Part shown: positions 23,338 to 33,740 of the stretch, in pieces
How positions within the stretch are numbered: the first letter of the stretch is position 1
Layout: every line of letters starts with the position of its first letter
From: Culex pipiens pallens
Lineage: Eukaryota; Arthropoda; Insecta; Diptera; Culicidae
Assembly: GCF_016801865.2 (NCBI RefSeq)
Contig: NC_068938.1
Span: forward strand, 136,504,998-136,568,997
DNA length: 64,000 nucleotides
Reading direction: 5' to 3'
Program-made: the position numbers and the translations under genes
Notes under the pieces: generated by a model
Told to the model about the DNA's origin: nothing
Databases searched by the model: none
Seen by the model: the letters and a program-made list of their open reading frames with translations, nothing else

Positions 23338-23380
23338 ATAGATGTCACTAGAGCAAAATTTCGAAATTGTATGCAAGTTC
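23338..23380 (-). repeat. Dispersed motif pair, copy 7
   Basis: ATAGATGTCACTAG (23338-23351) is followed by TTGTATGCAAGTTC (23367-23380); the palindrome is imperfect here. This is the last copy seen; the remaining 40 kb of the window has none that I found. Confidence 0.6.
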
Positions 23381-24816
23381 ATTACTGAACATGTACACAA
23401 GTAGAAGTTCTGAACAAATCACCACTAGTAGTTTTAGTAGTTTGCTCAGATTTTCGTTACTTGTTCAAGCACTCTAAAGTAGTTTTTTTTCAATTTCGAA
23501 ATACATCAAAAGAAACAGATTAACAAGATTTTCCTCTTAACCACAATCCAGCCAAGTTAAGGGATGAGTTAACTTCCTTCCACTCCAAAAAATGCAAAAA
23601 AAGTCACTCCTCCCCAATTGACACTCTGTTTACCCAGCCAAAGCCCGCCACGCTGCGTTACAGTCACGTCTCCAAATAAATCAGCATTAGAAAGCGAATT
23701 CACGCACCGCACCTTAACGCACAAGCCAAAAAAAAAACGTCATTTTTATGCGTATTTTTCGCTCAAGTCATGCCTGAAAGATGACGCACAAGTGGTGCAT
23801 ACATTCAGGGGACGGGACGACCTCGTAAAACTCGCGCGGTGAATCTCTTTCCTCGAGGAAAAGCATGAAGAAGAAGCTGGAAAGGAAACAAATTGAATAA
23901 ATTTATGACTTTTATGGCTTCATATGTGAGTTGTTCCGAGGGTGGGGCCACCTCCCCTCGCGGAAACGCGATTCTCGGGAAGCAAGATTTGGTACTCTCG
24001 TGGGACGAGTGCGGAACGAATCGCTATTATCCTTGCTCGTATGAATATCGAATTATGATTAATTTATTGAAAATTTATCGTTTTGAGTGAGGGGAGAGGG
24101 ATCGATTGGATGTTAAACGACTCTTAAAGCTGCCGGATTTCGGTTCTGTATAGTGATGGTAGTGATGGTGGAAAAATCCCCAAAATGGGGGCGATCTGTC
24201 CTAATTCAAATTATCCACCAAGCGCGTAGTGTCAATATGTTCCGATAAATTTACGGCTTAATCACACGTAGTTAACTACGCGACACAACACATTATCTCT
24301 CTGGTGGATTCCGGGTGCTGCTACCTGGTGGTGCCTCCCGGCATCACCACCACCGCCACCACAACGCATCGTTCCGTGCTCCAATACAAATTGAACAAAT
24401 TAAGCAATTTCCCATCGATTTAATCCACAAAGCTTCATCATCATTATCAGCTCAGTTCGCACTGCCTCCCTTGAACCTTCTTCTTTCTCTTCCCCCTCTT
24501 TCCGGTGGTGCAAATATCCACGTGGCTCATTTTCAACCCCGCACCTTTTCCTGTTTAATTGCCACCATCGCAACTTTCCACGTGAGCAGCATACGCACAC
24601 ACAGACACGCGGTGGCGAGGTGGAGCCCTCTCGACGACGGGGTGTGAAGTTTCCGTAAATAAATAATACCATCATCATCGTTTAGGCTGCGGGAATCAGG
24701 GTTGATAGCTACCTTTAAAGTTTGAAATTTGAAAAAAAAAAGCGAAACGCTCTCACAAAACCGTTATCACGCTCTCCGCTTTGTGCGGATCTTCGTGCGT
24801 CGAGCACCTTCAAGAG
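23381..24816. other. Non-coding DNA, no gene recognised
   Basis: Mixed DNA. A perfect 14-bp palindrome CGTAGTTAACTACG lies at 24267-24280 and a CCACCACCG-type short repeat near 24345. No gene recognised. Confidence 0.4.
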
Positions 24817-24890
24817 GTCAGCGCAGCTCAGTTGGTAAAGGCGTCAACCCTGGTTTGGCCAAGCTCACGCGTTCGAACTCACTCTCATTT
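24817..24890 (+). repeat. tRNA-like sequence, probable SINE head or tRNA pseudogene
   Basis: AGCTCAGTTGGTA (24825-24837) matches a tRNA A box and GTTCGAACTC (24871-24880) resembles a B box at a tRNA-like distance. The T-arm stem does not pair well (the position after the loop is T instead of C), so an intact tRNA is unlikely. A tRNA-derived SINE start or a decayed tRNA fits best. No clear 3' tail or target duplication was identified. Confidence 0.45.
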
Positions 24891-26317
24891 GGTGGGGAGG
24901 GGACGCGCAAATCATCGCGCAATCATCGTTGTCACAACAGATACAGAGAGCGTCGTCCCGCCTTCTTCCTGATTTGACAATTTCGCCCGAAAACCATACG
25001 GAAAACGGGCGGCGTGGAGCGGGATGAGTTGTCACATTTGTGTGCCCCCTGATGGTGGTAGTTTGATGGGTAGTTGATGGCTTTGATCTAGGTGGGTGGA
25101 ATTTGATGGGTACTACCCACCCCGTGCATCGTCGTGGCCACCGTGTGAGCCACTAATGTGAGTGGATGTGCAGTTTTGGGATCATTTGAAATTAAAAATT
25201 ATTTATTATTTGTTATTCTAGGTTGATTTATTTAAATCCAAAATGTTGCGTTACGTAATAAAACAACGCTCCCTTTTATTGTAACCTTTCATTTCATTTT
25301 TTATAAGTTTTTAAATATGGTGAAATTTTGAAAAATGTATGTTAATTGAGAATTGCTTTGTACTTGCTGTACCGGTAATTATGTACAAGTATAATATCTT
25401 TTAAATTGAAAAATATTTGTTTTTTTTAACTTATTCTAAGAAACATGCAAAATAAAAAAAATCTCTAAATTTGGGTACTTTTCAACAAAGCTTTATTATT
25501 ATTGTTAAGACGAAATTGATAAATTAATATGCTAGATTTTTTCCAAAACATTTTTTTTAATTTAAAAAGAGTACTTATCGATGATGCGGACATAGTGACA
25601 AGATTTGTTTCGTCATTACCTGTAAAGGAAAAAAAGAGAAAATTGTTAGTAAAATATGAAAAAGACATCCAGCATACCAGACCATAGTAATAATATGTTT
25701 GAGATTTTGAAGGAAAACATTATTTAGCTAAAGCATCCACCAAAGAACACAATCCCGATTTTCAATATAAACCCACCCTCACACAAAGAGCTCTTCTTCT
25801 CCACCACAACCTCCCCCTCAAAACTAGCTATCGCTTCCGCGAATCTCCATTATTCGCTCCATTGAGGAGCGAGAAGCCGATTTCGTTAAACTCTTCGCAG
25901 CCTCCCCAAACCAAACCAAACAAAATAACAGGACAATCTACCGGGGTGTCCTCGCTCGCCATATCGCTCCAAGCCTGGACCGCCTGTCACACGCAGAAAA
26001 TTCAGATATTTGGAGCCATCGCTCCACCCCCACCAACAAAGCGCCACATATTGCCACAGCAGCATTGAAGCACTTTGTGTGTTGTGTCTGGCGCTCGATA
26101 TCAGTTTGCAGAGCTTGCAGCAAAATAACCCACCCACCCTCGCCGAAACATCAATGTGTCAAAGGCGTGCGCGGAATGTTGCCACTTTCTAAAGGGGGTT
26201 TTGAGGCGGGACAGATTGCAGAATCAGAGTGGAAGCGCAACAGCGAATCGATGCAGGTTAACTCTTAAGTGGCCAGATTTTAGCGTTGAAAAATAATGTT
26301 TTTTTAGTTCAAAGGGC
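24891..26317. other. Non-coding DNA, no gene recognised
   Basis: Mixed then AT-rich DNA. Overlapping frames at 25862-26268 on both strands are not protein-like. No gene recognised. Confidence 0.4.
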
Positions 26318-26321
26318 TTAA

Positions 26322-26884
26322 CCCTATACTGCCCAATTTTTTCGATTTATTTTTAATTTTTTCCGTGTTCAGGAGGTGATGTTGAGCAGCTTTTGTTTCG
26401 TTATTTTTCTTGTTTTCTTTGTTTTATATTTTTCTTGTTTCATTTTGAGTATTTTATTTGCATTTATTTTGTTAAGTTTACTTTTGTTTCTGATAGTATT
26501 TGGCTTACTTTACCACCTCCTATCATTACCCTTTGCCTTTCTGGTTATTTTTTTTTGTGTTTTTACAGAAACTTAATAATATTTTGGATTATTTTTCTCA
26601 TTTTCTACTACAGACTGCATAATATGGTACACTACACAAATTAATGCATAGTTATTTTTACATAATATACAGGAAATGTTAGTTAGAATAGCCAAAGTTG
26701 ACCCAAGAAAATGATAATTTTAAAAACATCTGCAATGTCAGATAAAAAAGTCAAACTTCCAACCTTAGAATTTTCTTAAAATTTCATAGTTCTTCTTTCC
26801 AATGCATTTTAAAGATCAAAAATTGGTTGAAAAATTGTTTTTCAGATCAAAGCCCGCATAGAGGCGAGGTTGGGTTGTAGAGGG
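26322..26884. mobile_element. piggyBac-like MITE, complete
   Basis: Bounded by TTAA on both sides (26318-26321 and 26885-26888). The left end reads CCCTATACTGCCCAA and the right end, reverse-complemented, CCCTCTACAACCCAACC. TTAA targets with ends starting CCCT are characteristic of the piggyBac superfamily. At 563 bp it cannot encode a transposase. The hydrophobic frame inside reflects a T-rich strand. A second copy in the opposite orientation begins at 63741. Confidence 0.8.
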
Positions 26885-26888
26885 TTAA

Positions 26889-27248
26889 ACTCTCTCTCTT
26901 TCTCACATGGTATAATTTTTGTATTTTTGGGTTTTTTCTCTTTTTCTACTCTATCCTGAAAGTTTAAATTTTTCTTTTAATTAATTTTCAATTAAATTTA
27001 AATAACTTTTAAAATTTGCATTCCAAATTGAGCTTGTTTTTAAATCAGTACAATAAAATCCATACGACAAAATTGAACTTGATTTACAAGCATTTTTTTT
27101 TAAATGGGACACAATTGAAAAATCAAATCATTTTCAAGTGTTTTCAATTAATTGATTTTATTTTTCGAAACCAAATTCATTGTACTCATATGAAACATTG
27201 AAAATTACAAAAAATACGTATTACGGCAAATTAAAAACAACTTTGAGT
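26889..27248. other. AT-rich spacer between two MITEs
   Basis: Begins with a short CT run (CTCTCTCTCTTTCTC), then AT-rich sequence with no recognised feature. Confidence 0.5.
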
Positions 27249-27250
27249 TA

Positions 27251-27668
27251 CAGTCGACTCTCTGGTTGTCAATATCCAAGGGACCGTCGAGGAAGAGAAG
27301 CATCAGTTTACAGAACGATGCAAAATGAAGACTCGATTGAAATTTGTTTTTTCTTGCTGACCAGCTATAGGAGAGAATCATGGCAACGTCCAGCAAACAA
27401 AAACAAATAAATGTCAAACACCCTTCAAAGCTTCGTTTCTCAAAGAAAAATGTCTATGCAAGCCATGAGAAAGTAAAATTATTGACAACCGGAATAGATA
27501 TTTAAAGCAAATAGAATCCAAGGGACAGTCGAGGAAGAGATCCTTCAAGCAAAAGAAAATATCGAGGAATAAAGACAATCGAAGTATGCAGATTGAAGGG
27601 ACTGAAGAATTCATCGGTACATGGAGCATTATTGATATCGAGAAGATCGACAGCCAGAGAGTCGACTG
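27251..27668. mobile_element. pogo-like MITE
   Basis: A 418-bp element flanked by TA (27249-27250 and 27669-27670). The ends are inverted repeats: CAGTCGACTCTCTGGTTGTC on the left and the reverse complement CAGTCGACTCTCTGGCTGTC on the right. TA targets with ends of the form CAGT..ACTCTC are a pattern I associate with pogo/Tigger-type elements of the Tc1/mariner group. A subterminal word CCAAGGGAC(C/A)GTCGAGGAAG occurs near both ends, but in direct orientation (27285 and 27519). No transposase is encoded. Confidence 0.8.
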
Positions 27669-27670
27669 TA

Positions 27671-28539
27671 TTTTTCTTGTGTGTGTGAAGAATGAATGGT
27701 GAAAAAATCTAATTTTCAAAGATCAAAAATATTCAAAAATTCCAGTTGACCTTTGCTATCAAAATTTCGAAATATTTAAAAATTCGTGTCCAAAATATTC
27801 ATTGATAGGACTGCAACATTAAATTCCCAAATAAATAAAAAATAACGTCTCAATTGTATTAATTAAAAAAATATTTTGTAAATTATGTTTTGAACAGTTC
27901 TGAAACTATAATTTTGTTATTTTCTGTTTGGCTAATGTTTTGATGGAAGGATACAAATCCATTAAAATGATTTTATTTTGCGATTTTCTAATGTCATAAG
28001 AACATATTATTTGGATCATCGTCAGCATTTTCACAGATTGCTGCTGAATATATGAATAAATCATACCTTTTGTTGAAATAATTGTTTGTTGAATTACAGA
28101 TTTAAAAAAATTTGCAAAAGAAAACTGTACAGAAGTATTTTTTTTTCATAATTTCATTTAAGTTTTAGTCAGTTTCCGATATCTGTTTTTTGTGAGTGTT
28201 AAAACTGCTTAGAAAATGTTTTATAAGCTTCGACTATATTCATAATATTTTAACATTGCAAACACCAAAATAAATTGGGGTAATTGTAATATCCAAAATT
28301 CATTTGTTGATGAAGTAAGATCAAAGCATACATTTGAATGTTCTTATTTTATTTAGAAAAATAACAAATTGCAACCTCTCAAACAAAGACGGTTTTGGAG
28401 GAATTTTCAAACAATTTTATGATTTTGCCAAATACTAGAAATAAGTACATTAAATATAATTTTAATCCGTTTTAAGGCCGGGGCATATTTTTTGAAAAGT
28501 ATATCAACTGCTGCATTTTCCTGCGTTGAGAAACATACT
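27671..28539. other. AT-rich non-coding DNA
   Basis: AT-rich; no gene or repeat recognised. It ends with GAGAAACATACTTA, which is half of the palindromic target of the next MITE. Confidence 0.45.
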
Positions 28540-28541
28540 TA

Positions 28542-28806
28542 GGGGAAATTTTCGTATATTTGGCAGGTAAAGCACTCGCTCTTAACTCCATCCAATTTGC
28601 TAATTTTCACTATTTAAACAACAATTTTGCAAAACTTTTGATAGAAACTTGCTTGCTCACTTCTTATTGAGTTACTCAACACTCGATTTTTGTTGAAAAC
28701 GCTTTTATGCTATGCTATGCTAAAACGCTTTTTATTAGCTTTAATTGAATGTCAAAGTTCTGACCTGCCAACATTAGAGGCACGCTGGAATTAGGTGCTG
28801 TTCCCC
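28542..28806 (+). mobile_element. TA-target MITE, copy B
   Basis: Second copy of the 6664-6903 element, in the same orientation, flanked by TA (28540-28541 and 28807-28808). It is 25 bp longer mainly because of an insertion around 28706-28732 containing ATGCTATGCTATGCTA and a second AAAACGCTTTT. Joining the flanks without the element gives a near-palindrome (AAACATAC...GTATGTTT), so it sits at the centre of an older inverted repeat. Confidence 0.8.
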
Positions 28807-28808
28807 TA

Positions 28809-29717
28809 GTATGTTTGGCCCCGCTTAGAAAATATTTCGAATTTTTGTGAAATTCTTTTTTACCTTTCAATTGTTGGATATGTATTTTGAAAATTAATGA
28901 TTGCAAAACAATCGGTCTGATTTGCATACTTTTTTATTAAAATATTGAAACTATGTTATATTTCCGATTCTCATATTTTTATTCCGTCCCTTTCTCCTGA
29001 CTTTGGTCAGAGTCGAGGGACATAAACTTCAAAAGATATTTAAAAAATCTGAAAATTAAATAATTTAAAAATAATGTAATAATAACAAATATGTTGCATA
29101 AAAAGGGTCAACTTTTTCTAGAAAAAAATATTTCTAAACTTTTAATCGCCCAATCAAGGCCATCAAACCCACCGCGTGCACCGTTGCGTTGCACTTATCC
29201 GACAGCATCATCATCAATATGAGTGTCATTTTGCCTCAACCCCCCCACCACCCAAAACACCCCTCTATCCGAAGCCACGTGGAGCTCACTCACCACCGCA
29301 CCCGAAACCCCCCCCCCCTTCGAGGGCGGTCACAAAAAAGTTAAAACGAACTTTTGAATAATGAACCAGAAATAAATCAACTTTAGGGGAATAAATTTGT
29401 TAAGCTGATAGTTCAATTATTCAAACAGGTTGCGGAACGGGGTTTTCGGGTTTTCCGCTAGTAGACTGGAGCGTGGGTGGGAAGGGTGGTGTGGCGTGGC
29501 TCAACTTTCAAACAGGTGCTTCCCGTCGAACGACGACGTCGGGTTCGACGGAATGTCGAGTCAGCCAGTCAGGCAGGCAAAGTTTCTCTCCTCTCGAGGA
29601 TAACGGACTCAATAAGGACGTCGTGGAGTGGAGTGGAAAAGGATACACATCGAGAGCGACAATTTGCATTTTGCGTCTAATTGAATTAACATATAAATCT
29701 GGGCTTCTCCGTTTCAG
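28809..29717. other. Non-coding DNA with C-rich runs
   Basis: AT-rich to 29150, then C-rich words (CAACCCCCCCACCACCC near 29240 and CCCCCCCCCC near 29308). A branch-point-like CTAAT lies near 29680 and a splice-acceptor-like CTCCGTTTCAG ends at 29717. No coding sequence recognised. Confidence 0.4.
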
Positions 29718-29737
29718 GACTCGAAATCACTGAGCGG
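29718..29737 (+). other. Candidate 20-nt micro-exon
   Basis: TCTCCGTTTCAG, a good acceptor, is followed by 20 bases and then GTAAGT, a strong donor. A branch-point-like CTAAT lies about 36 bases upstream of the acceptor. Such a pair can occur by chance in 64 kb and no neighbouring coding exon was identified, so this is only a candidate, perhaps of an untranslated leader. Confidence 0.2.
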
Positions 29738-30156
29738 GTAAGTTCCCTCGCTTTAGTTCGATGATAATTATTTGCTTTTCCAGTGTTGAAAATTGATGGG
29801 AACAAACGACGAGCCTTAAGCAGTGCAGCTTAAAGTATCTGCACAAATTAGGGAAGCATCGTGGGGCACTTTAATAATCTTTTAAACCGGGTCCTTAATG
29901 ACGCCTCACTAGAACACCCCCGCCAACCCACTCAGTCACACTTTTCATTATCCAGATGTACCTGTAGTTGTGTGCACTTTTCCAGTGGACGACCGGGCCA
30001 TTGTTACACGATTTTCCACTTTTCCACACACACACTCGGCTTCACACTATTTCGCGCTTCACTACACTTTTGCCCATTATTATGATTTATCACTGGCTGC
30101 TCATCTTCGCTGCGGCTGCTGCCGGGAAAATCAGGTGACAGTTAGCAGATTGACGT
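29738..30156. other. Non-coding DNA, no gene recognised
   Basis: Mixed DNA; short frames (29861-30227) overlap and are not protein-like. Confidence 0.4.
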
Positions 30157-30158
30157 TA

Positions 30159-30234
30159 GGGTGGTTCCTTTTTCGTTTGATTAGAACGATTATTACAGCA
30201 TTACAAAATAAAGTTGCAGAAAACTGAACCACCC
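30159..30234. mobile_element. 76-bp TA-target mini-element
   Basis: GGGTGGTTCC at the left and GAACCACCC at the right form inverted ends, with TA on both sides (30157-30158 and 30235-30236). At 76 bp it is a strongly shortened MITE, probably an internal deletion derivative. The family is not certain. Confidence 0.7.
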
Positions 30235-30236
30235 TA

Positions 30237-30613
30237 AGTCATTGAAATAGCATTATTGTGATGGATAGAGAGTAGCAGCAGTAGGACGTAATCCGGTAAT
30301 CAGTTTCATGAAGTGAGATAAAGTGAGATATGTGTCACCACATTACAATGCACATTGAAGGGTACTCAGATTGTGTGGTTAGATTTTTTGTTCTGCGGAA
30401 GTTGGCCACAATGTCGGTTAATTACGATGGATTTTTGATTCAGATAGAAGATTAATTGATGGGGTTTTGATTTGTGTGTTTTTGGTTCTAAATTCCTTAA
30501 GATTGAAATAGTTTTATAACATGTTATAAACCAAAAAAGCAGAATTACAATAACTTATTAGAAAGCAATTGGATTCTTGACTGTGCACTAGGGTAACATA
30601 AAGAATCAACCTC
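30237..30613. other. Non-coding DNA, no gene recognised
   Basis: AT-leaning, with a short direct duplication AAGTGAGATA near 30310. Nothing else seen. Confidence 0.4.
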
Positions 30614-30999
30614 AGAGATATCCCTGACTTGATTCCATGGGCAAAAATAAGTAACAGTGCCAATTTTGAGCCAAATCGGTTAAGGTTTAAGGGTCGCTAT
30701 ACTCCCCATGTTCGCATAAATATCCCAAACTGCATCAATAACTCAAAAGCGATGAAGATGCATATGGGACATTTATGCGATCAGGGGCAGTATAGATCGT
30801 TATAGTTAATGAAACAAACTCTGTTTGTCCAAAAACGTCTTCTTTAAATCGTTAATAATTTTACATGAGAACCCTTACTTAAAAATGATCCGGCACATTT
30901 AATCCCAACGATTAAATACCCTAGAACCTTAACCGATTTGGTTCAAAATTAGCACAGTTACTTGTTTATACCTGAAGAATTAAGTCAGGCAGTATCTCC
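30614..30999. mobile_element. Nested foldback element
   Basis: Outer arms: 30614-30690 and 30932-30999 are diverged reverse complements (shared words CTGACTT.ATTC, AGTAAC.GTGC.AATTTTGA.CCAAATCGGTTAAGG). Inside is a second, tighter hairpin (30697-30795) whose arms both contain CGCATAAAT.TCCCA. The inner words resemble a dispersed repeat I associate with mosquito genomes. No target duplication was clear and no protein is encoded. Confidence 0.65.
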
Positions 31000-32779
31000 T
31001 CATAATTCACAAAATTTTATTTTTCTTGTCATACTATACTGTACACTGAAAAAAGTTTAATAATGGAAAATTGAAAATGATTGAGTTAAGTTAAGTTAAG
31101 TTGAGTAATTTTACCAAAAAAAAAAGGTTTTGAAATGTGAATTTCACGGAAATTCATGACAATTTCACCATTTCCTAATGGAAAATTATACATTTTTAGA
31201 CAGAAAAACTCTAGAAAAGTTTCATTATAGTCATCCCACAAATTCAAAACAGTTCAGTGAATTCCCAATATTTAAAAAAATCTTGACAAATCATCTTCAA
31301 TTTTGATTTAAAAATAAATCGAGAACAAATTGGAACATTTTATATATATTAAAAGTGAAGGAAAGCATTGACCGCTAAAGTCCACAAATTTGGAAAACAT
31401 TTTTTAAGAGAATAGAAAAGAAAATAAATTTTGGCTTTCTCCGGAAAATAGAGATTTCAAGCTCTGAAACCTACTTTGATCAAGTTTAATTGTTAAAAAT
31501 TTCCCTTCTAATTTCTGGTAGAAATTTGCTAAAAATTATTCTTTTGAATAATTTAATTGATAGAAAATGGCCTAATCAAATTCTTTAAAATAGTATGATA
31601 AAAAGATTTATGTAACATATTTTGCTACAAAAGCGGTCTTCGCAGTTAAATATTGAAGTTATTTCTCGTACTATATATTTTTCAAAAAGATTCAAAATAA
31701 CTTTTGAACGATTTGTTAGTCAAAAGATTATTTTATTATTAGAAAAATATAGCTATTTTTCCACTTGTTATGAAAATGCTTACAAAATGATAAAAACAAT
31801 TTTCATACCGAAAATTTTGACAATTTCTTGAATAAGGATACTTAAAAAATTAAAAAATAATTGAAAGGATTATAAATAGCTTAAATTAAGCCTTCTCTGA
31901 TAATACAAATTTAGCTTTTTTTAACAATAATATTTTGTTTTATCTCAATCGTTCAGAGTTTATGAAAAGTTCAAGATAATTTCAAGTTTTTTTTCATAAT
32001 TTCCAAAAAATCTGCGAGCAAATAATATTTTTGCTGTAAATTAAAATTTTCATTGAAAAAACATGGAAGATTTAAACTAATTAGAATACATTTTGACTTA
32101 AAGAATAAGTAAAACCAATTTATGTCCATCAATCAAAATATTTTAAATATATAAAAAATGGAATGAAAAAAAAGCTTTCAAATGCATTTAACACAGGTTT
32201 AGATGTTTTGCCAAAATTTCATATTATTTATCAAACTCCAAAATTATTTTAAACGAACTGAAACCTGCTCAATATGATTACCAACGCGTCAAAAACGCAG
32301 TTTTTTTTTCTGATTTTTGGGTCAATTCTGATGGGGAAGGTGGAGGAGGAGACAAAAACTTTGAAATATATTTTGGATTATTTTTTATTGGTGGAATAAG
32401 CTTTGAAATACAGAAGGTCAAAATAGGACAAAAGATCGAATAAGCAAATGAACCAAAGGTTGAAAGTCCTAATTAAAACTCATTCCAATATTATTTCAAA
32501 TCGTGTCTTGTTTTTAAATCAAATTTTGTCAAATTTCATCACTAGTAATCTCTGGAACGATCCCTGGCAATATAGATTCGAGATGAATACATTTATCTTT
32601 AGTTTTTAAATCAATTTAATCAAACTTTTTGTTATTCTGTCATTTCGGAAAAAAATATTATGAAAAATCTAAATTATTCTCAGTGAGACAAGATAATAAC
32701 TCAAATTAAAACTTATTGACTGTATTTTCGGCTACTTTAAATATTAATTTCGAGTTCGAATAAAGCTGTTTTTCTGCAA
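31000..32779. other. AT-rich non-coding DNA
   Basis: Strongly AT-rich with many A and T runs and a short TTAAG run near 31085. No recognised feature. The frame at 31622-31831 is a low-complexity translation. Confidence 0.45.
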
Positions 32780-33740
32780 AAATAGATAACAAATAAAAAT
32801 GCATACGTACATTTTTAATATCTTCAAAGGAAGAAGTCAAATCTTGAGCAGAAATTGGTATTTTTTCTTTTATTTTAATTTTTGTATTTTTTAATCCGGC
32901 TGAAACTTTTTTGGTGCCTTCGGAATGCCAAAAGGTGCCATTTTGCATCATTAGTCCATATAACTTTTCATGCAAATTTGGCAGCCGTCCATACAAAAAT
33001 GATGTATGGAAATTCAAAAATCTGTATCTTTTGAAGGAATTTTTTGATCGATTTGGTGTCTTCGGCAAAGTTGTAGGTTTGGATTTTTTTGGTGATTTTT
33101 AATTTAACTGTTTGTCACTAAAACTTAATTTGCAAAAAAGCACTATTTTTATTTTTTGATATGTTTTAGAGGACATCCAAAGCCAACTTTTCAGAAATTT
33201 CCAGGTAGGTCAAACATCTTTGACCGAGTTATGAATTTTTGAATCAATACAAATTTTTTCAACAAATCGAAATATTGGTCGCAAAAATTTTCAACTTTAT
33301 TTTTTTAATGAGAAATCAAATTAGAAACCTAAAAGCACTCTAGTGAAATTTTGTTAAAGTGCATTTTTAGGTAACTTTTTTGAAAATAGTCGCAGTTTTT
33401 AATTTATTTTAAATAGTGCCCATGTTTGCCCACTACTGAAAAAAATACGACCCTTAGTTGCTGAGATATGACAAGTTCAAGGACATGTCAAGGTTTAAAA
33501 ACAGGAAAATTGATGTTTTCTCAGTCTAACTCAAACAACCCAACATTTTCTAATGTCGATATTTTAGCAATCATTGGTCTGATATCCAATGTTAAAATTT
33601 GAAACGTTCGTGAAATTTTCCGATCTTTTTGAAAACCATATTTAAAAAAAAAATCAAGACTAACATTTCAAAAAGGCCAAACATGTAATACTACGCCCTT
33701 TTTAAATCTTAGTCTTGATTTAAATTGGAAATATTTTTCG
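32780..33740. mobile_element. One-armed copy of a long-inverted-repeat element
   Basis: The sequence around 32890-33110 (words such as TTTTGATCGATTTGGTGTCT and TTCGGCAAAGTTGTAGGT) and 33370-33640 (TTGCTGAGATATGAC, AAAACAGGAAAATTGATG) reads like a very common mosquito repeat as I remember it. A palindrome axis lies at about 33687: AATCAAGACTAACATTT on the left pairs with AAATCTTAGTCTTGATT on the right. After about 33740 the pairing stops, so the second arm is missing. The family name is unknown to me. Confidence 0.5.

Noticed and set aside
26376..26644. Small hydrophobic protein
   Set aside because: It lies inside the TTAA-flanked MITE and its Phe/Leu content follows from a T-rich strand.
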